DNA from: Branchiostoma floridae
Taxonomy: Eukaryota; Chordata; Leptocardii; Amphioxiformes; Branchiostomatidae
Direction: 5' to 3'
DNA: 64,000 bases
NCBI RefSeq assembly: GCF_000003815.2
Contig: NC_049979.1
Location: forward strand, 3,156,968-3,220,967
Shown here: positions 59,060 to 64,000 of the stretch, piece by piece
How the letters are laid out: each line of letters begins with the position of its first letter
Position numbering within the stretch: position 1 is the stretch's first letter
Program-made: the position numbers and the translations under genes
The notes under the pieces: model-generated
The model's input: only the letters and a program-made list of their open reading frames with translations
What the model was told of the DNA's origin: nothing
Database searches by the model: none

Positions 59060-61726
59060 GAGCAAAACGATTGAGTCAGTGGTTACTACGGAGGCTGGAA
59101 GCCTGGGGATAATGGTTTATGGTGTTGAACGAATTAGAAGCTGTTTTTTTTATTGGAGTTGTGACTTGTGAGTCACATATAAGCACGTAGTGCACATAGA
59201 AAATAGACTTTACTGTATGATATAGTTATAACATCGATGCACCTTTGGACCAAGACCGGTTTCAGATGGCAAAGACGGGTTTTAGCTTCGTATGCTATGA
59301 GATGATTAGACGTAGATCTGCCTTCCCATATGTGTTATATTTGTACTAGTTATTCAAATAAAGGTACTTAAAATGAAATTCAATGTTCTTTAAATGTCAA
59401 AATTCCGGCGAAAAGCTTGGCCGATTATGAATCACCATAGCCATTATCAATTGAAAATGAACCTTGTTAAGTCTGAAACTTTGTTGTCATTTGGGTTTTA
59501 AAACTGATGAAAGTCTAATTGCTAGAAATTGAACAATGTGTGTTGAACTACGTGTATGTGTTAATAAAGCGAATTCTGTTTCCTCCGACAGCGCTTTTAA
59601 CTGACGTGTGCACGTGCGTCCAATTCATTGTCGAGTAGCTTGGGATGGGACATATACAGGGAATAGACAAGGGGCAGGCCTGGAAGAATGGGAGGGGTTT
59701 GGATGGATTAGGGGAACGATGCAGTTGGAAGTTGTTCGATCAATTTTCTATCTCACTATCCTTTCTGGCTACGAGCGCCAAGTTATATATATATATGTAA
59801 CTTTATGTGAATGTGTGTAAGAATAAACAGAGACTCTGAGTTATTTCAAGTTTCAGGAACTTCAGTTCAATCGGAAATCAGTCACATACATTTTGTCTAG
59901 AAGAGCCAGCTAGTCGGTGGGTGCGCCAAAAAGCAGTTACTCAATTACAAGCAGATGGATATGATTTTGGAAACGGTCAGACGTTTCAGATAGCATCCAT
60001 TATCTTTCGTCAGAGGCACTCGAAATGTGGTTGGCAAGTGACTCTTCGTGCAAATCTCCTCAATCGTTTTGACGATTTGTTCAACCATTTAAGGATAAAC
60101 GTGCGCTCATCGAGGTGACTGTGTGCTTAAGGTCCCCTCTCACTTGACGTGGGGCACGCTTGCGGCATTGCTGCGTTCGTTCACTGCGGCACTGTTGTGT
60201 TAATTTCGCCGATTTTGTCTTGCACTCACACTGACGTGCGGCACTGTTGCGTTTCTAAACTAAATGAACATGTTATTGGCAATTGCAGCGTTGTCAATTT
60301 ATGAAAAATCACTGCAAAATGATGAGAATGCCCAAAAATGAGATTTACAATGAAAAGATTTCCCTTATGATAATGAATTATATGATACATATGCTATAGA
60401 TAACCTTGAAAGACTTTTACTGCAAAGGAAATGACCCAAATGAGCGGACACGAACCATATACCAGATTTGACTCGATGTGTATGTTTTGCACCATGTAAC
60501 GTTATGTGTAATTATGTAGGTTTATATGTTTATTCACCAATTTTGCTAATTTTTGAAATGAAAATGCTTGATATTTCGTCCCTTTTTTGTATGACGCGGA
60601 GTATTTTCATTGTCGGTGGATGGCTTGCCAGCCTATTGATGTCTAAGTCTACCATATAATTTTGTAAAAAGTGAGAAAATATGGCCCATGGGTCCGAATG
60701 ACTGCAATTTTGTATTTCATCGGCGGCAGGCTACCATCAACGATTAGCTTGTAACGTTATAACGCAAACTCAAAAGCAAACGTTATCATCCAACATAAAT
60801 AATTTCTTTTCGAATGTTGTACTTGTATCTTTTTCTCTACATCCGTAGGTTAATCGATAAACCAGTCACTTATTTTTTGTTTTCAAGTATAAGATAATGA
60901 CCTACTTCCCATTAAATAAATCAAAAGATGTATTTTTGAGTTAACTCTGAATACGGATACAAGGTAAGTTTTCTGGAATTCGCAGTATTTTTACTGACTC
61001 GAAAACCGCTGTAAAATTATTAGAAATGCATCTAAAATAGTTTTTCGGTGATAAAAGGATGTTTATTTTGATTCTTGGTTTAACGGTGCACACCCCCGTC
61101 CGCGGTAGTGCGCGACCAAAAAGTGATGAAAGGCTTCCGAGGGTCCATGTTTGAGTTGACATTTCTCATTATTTCCTGCGAAATGACATTAAAGGGTTAC
61201 ATGGCTGAAAAGCGTAGGAAATGGTGTGTTTTTGGTGCAAATTGTGTCTTGGTCCGCGCGTGGCTTCCGCGATATCCCTACGCCTGAATGTAAACAGGCC
61301 GGTGACCTAGATTGACCTTTGAAGCGCTGTGTTAACCCAAGTTGTAATGCCGCACGCCGTGGATGATTAAAAAAACTGTAGTACTAGAATTTTCTTTATA
61401 ATTGGCTGGATTACTCTTTAGGTTTTCCTTTTTCTGACAGTATCAGTCGTCTTTGCCGGAAAAATCGTCTTCATGTTTTCTTTCAATGCCAAAATGCCCG
61501 ATTTTTTGCATTACTTTTTACATGAAAATAATGTTTTGTCCCTCTAATTTTTTGAAATTAAAGAAGTTGAAGGATCGAAAGTCAGTTGATCTTGTAGCTA
61601 AAGGAATATCCTTTCACCATATATACAGTTATTTTGCTTCAGGATAATTCCCTTGTAGAGCGGGTCGCTAGACTTTAGGGTATGAAGCCTCCAATTGCAC
61701 CCCCAAATAAACTGGTGTGTGCCCCC
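59060..61726. other. No gene recognised
   Basis: A possible polyadenylation signal (CAAATAAAGG near 59356) may serve the RDD1-like gene. A half copy of the GCCAAAAAGCAGTTACTCA repeat lies near 59930 and a half copy of the 7409-7640 element near 60130-60260. The remaining sequence is AT-rich without exons that I can defend. Confidence 0.5.
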
Positions 61727-61986
61727 TTAAGGGCCCTTAAATTACCCTGGGCCCCATTGGAATGCATTACGCCAGGGTAATTTACGCCTATTTTTTTTAG
61801 ACCAAGGAAAGACCGCCAGATGTTAGCACCAGGACATGCTGGTCGCACGTCCGCATCGACCTAGTGCGAAAGAGCCGGGGTCTGGGGCCGTCTGAGCGCC
61901 TGGCGAGGTGAAAGTGGGTCTTTACCTGGCCAGGCTGATGACGTCACGCCTGCCTGTTGAGCCGCGGAATGTATCATGGCAATATA

Positions 61987-63221
61987 CACTCGGCACAAAA
62001 AGTTTGGAATATCAACTTTGGTATATCATATTTCCGTTATTTATGCATCAATTTCAATGTATTATATATCAATAGAAAGCTTGTGTGATTTTCTTTCCTA
62101 TGGTGTCAAACTTATCATGATTGTAAACACATCAAACGAGCACAAGGCCTGCTTACATGAGTGAGTCACGAAAAAAAGTGCCCAAATTCCCCTACTTCTG
62201 TTCAACACTGTATCGTCCTGTTGACATTGGCGCGTGTGTCACTGGTTCAATCAATCTTCTTTTCACCTCACATTTGGTATACGGAACATACAAGGTTTTA
62301 GCACACTTGTGTGATTCTGCCCTTTCGATAGTTGGATGGCAGAATCAAAGCGCGGATGCGGCAAGGAGAACCGCACGCTGACACGACAAGAGTAACTTTC
62401 GGCATTTGGTGGTGGAGGCAGCGTCATGGTTTCGGGCGGTATAACCGCCATAGGAAAAACAAGACTCGTAATCATCCCAGGCAACTTCAATGTGGTGAGA
62501 TATAGGGACACCGTCCTCCATCCAGTCGTAATAATATCCTACCTCTTCAATATGGGACCAAATGCCATTCTGCAAGATTACAACACCAGTCCACATAGAG
62601 CAAGGACCATTGGATGCTGGAGTACAGTCTTAGGCCTTCCTACGGCTTATGGCTAGCACTCGATTGATCACCTCTTGCCATGGTTCAGATTTTTTTGCTT
62701 GAATAAAGAGTAACAGTAGCTTTGATTGACATGTCCTGTTTATTCAACTTGCCTTCATTCACAAGTCAATACTGATGGAAGAAAATGAGCAGAATGGAGT
62801 GATTGACTTTAGTAGGGTAATTTTGGCACTTTATCTTTAGGACCTCCTGTACGTAAGCGGGCCTAGTCCTCGTTCCATGAATTTACACTCATAAAATAAT
62901 CTACTCAGATATGCTAAAAAGAAAGTTGGATGTTCTGTAAACCAAAAGTTAGGTGATAAAAGGATTGTTTGAATCATTGTCACCTGCGGCCATAACAACC
63001 GGACGATACAGTTTTGAACAAAACGGGCACTTTTTTTCGTGACCCACTGACGTTAGCAGGCCTAGTGTATGTTCCATGAGTTAACAATGATAATGAGTTT
63101 GATACCATTGGAAAGAAAATCATGCAAGCTTTCTATAGATATATAATATATTGAAATTGATGCAGAAACAACAGAAATATGATCAACCGAAGTTGATATT
63201 CCAAACTTTTTGTGCCGAGTG
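61987..63221. mobile_element. Tc1-like element inserted in the satellite, transposase decayed
   Basis: The ends CACTCGGCACAAAAAGTTTG and CAAACTTTTTGTGCCGAGTG are perfect inverted repeats; TIR similarity extends about 200 bp. TA flanks both sides (61985-61986, 63222-63223). The uninterrupted neighbouring monomer shows the empty site with a single TA. Confidence 0.95.
62330..62656 (+). pseudogene. Remnant of a Tc1-type transposase (C-terminal half)
   Basis: Blocks FGGGGSVMVSGGI, GKTRLVIIPGNF, VVRYRDTVLHP and MGPNAILQDYN...PHRART match the DDE-domain layout of Tc1 transposases (GGxSVMVWGG, then GPNxIFQQDNAxPHTA). The catalytic QQDNA motif is degraded here to LQDYN, and frames shift. It cannot be active. 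Confidence 0.85.
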
Positions 63222-64000
63222 TATGTCGAGATAGAGACATCTATGCCCCAGACTACGGTGCCCGTCCGGAGCGCCTACGACAGGCGCACGGCCGGGCACC
63301 CATGGCGATCGCGTATCGCGTCGCGGCTCTTAAGGGCCCTTAAATTACCCTGGGCCCCATTGGAATGCATTACGCCAGGGTAATTTACGCCTATTTTTTT
63401 AGACCAAGGAAAGACCGCCAGATGTTAGCACCAGGACATGCTGGTCGCACGTCCGCATCGACCTAGTGCGAAAGAGCCGGGGTCTGGGGCCGTCTGAGCG
63501 CCTGGCGAGGTGAAAGTGGGTCTTTACCTGGCCAGGCTGATGACGTCACGCCTGCCTGTTGAGTCGCGGAATGTATCATGGCAATATATGTCGATATAGA
63601 GACATCTATGCCCCAGACTACGGTGCCCGTCCGGAGCGCCTACGCCAGGCGCACGGCCGGGCACCCATGGCGATCGCGTATCGCGTCGCGGCTCTTAAGG
63701 GCCCTTAAATTACCCTGGGCCCCATTGGAATGCATTACGCCAGGGTAATTTACGCCTATTTTTTTAGACCAAGGAAAGACCGCCAGATGTTAGCACCAGG
63801 ACATGCTGGTCGCACGTCCGCATCGACCTAGTGCGAAAGAGCCGGGGTCTGGGGCCGTCTGAGCGCCTGGCGAGGTGAAAGTGGGTCTTTACCTGGCCAG
63901 GCTGATGACGTCACGCCTGCCTGTTGAGCCGCGCAATGTATCATGGCAATATATGTCGAGATAGAGACATCTATGCCCCAGACTACGGGCCCTCCGAGAC

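Larger units (their letters stand above)
61727..63996. repeat. Tandem satellite, 365-bp monomer
   Basis: Landmarks recur every 365 bp: CTATGCCCCAGACTACGG at 63241, 63606 and 63971, and GCTCTTAAGGGCCCTTAAAT at 63326 and 63691, with a partial first monomer from 61727. Copies are nearly identical. Each monomer contains two strong hairpins: AAATTACCCTGG with CCAGGGTAATTT, and GGTGCCCG with CGGGCACC enclosing GCGCCT and AGGCGC. It reaches the end of the window, diverging in the last 15 bases. Confidence 0.93.

Noticed and set aside
63257-63300. tRNA-like GC-rich fold in the satellite
   Set aside because: There are nested stems but no cloverleaf, no A and B box spacing and no CCA-compatible acceptor; it is a hairpin only.

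Overview
This is animal (deuterostome) nuclear DNA, most likely from a cephalochordate (amphioxus, Branchiostoma). That assignment is inference. It rests on vertebrate-type genes (selenoprotein N, ZFPL1, a C1orf115-like gene) with compact GT-AG introns, set in a dense field of MITEs, non-LTR retrotransposons and minisatellites. I see no operons, CRISPR arrays, tRNAs or rRNAs that I can support. Four runs of N (21890-21989, 24372-24471, 32245-32344, 41425-41573) mark assembly gaps; two of them lie inside large inverted repeats.

Layout. 1-4719: upstream or intronic DNA with hAT-like MITEs. 4720-12985 (+): ten coding exons of selenoprotein N (SELENON), including the in-frame UGA for selenocysteine at 10580-10582; its N-terminal exons are not visible. 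The 3' UTR carries two inverted copies of one MITE and then a textbook SECIS element (13966-14048). 15-18.4 kb: repeats. 18.48-30.2 kb: three non-LTR retrotransposons (minus, plus, minus); the middle one is split by a foldback element with an 8-bp target duplication. Two related copies of an unrecognised exon lie nearby (21559 plus, decayed; 31042 minus, open). 31.2-33.34 kb: a foldback element built from 69-bp repeats. 33917-34549 (+): an unrecognised 210-aa ORF. 37.02-37.94 kb: a mariner-type MITE with TA duplications. 38.07-41.28 kb: a third foldback element, with 160-bp repeats and a gene remnant in its centre. 43453-45075 (+): a three-exon small membrane protein with an X-box-like promoter motif. 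54232-48209 (-): a complete seven-exon ZFPL1. 56525-57921 (+): a two-exon C1orf115/RDD1-like gene. 58.2-59.05 kb: a TIR element. 61.7-64 kb: a 365-bp tandem satellite interrupted by a Tc1-like element.

The genes do not form one pathway. Two encode endomembrane proteins (SELENON in the ER, ZFPL1 in the cis-Golgi) and two encode other putative membrane-associated proteins; the grouping looks like ordinary neighbourhood.

The most striking pattern is shared by three of the four recognised genes. Short tandem duplications at exon edges have left 'ghost' copies of exon ends, with splice sites, in the adjoining introns or UTR. I count four arrays of exon heads, one weaker array of exon tails and one duplicated C-terminus. 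The second pattern is a cluster of three foldback elements within 18.5 kb, each with arms made of a different tandem repeat.
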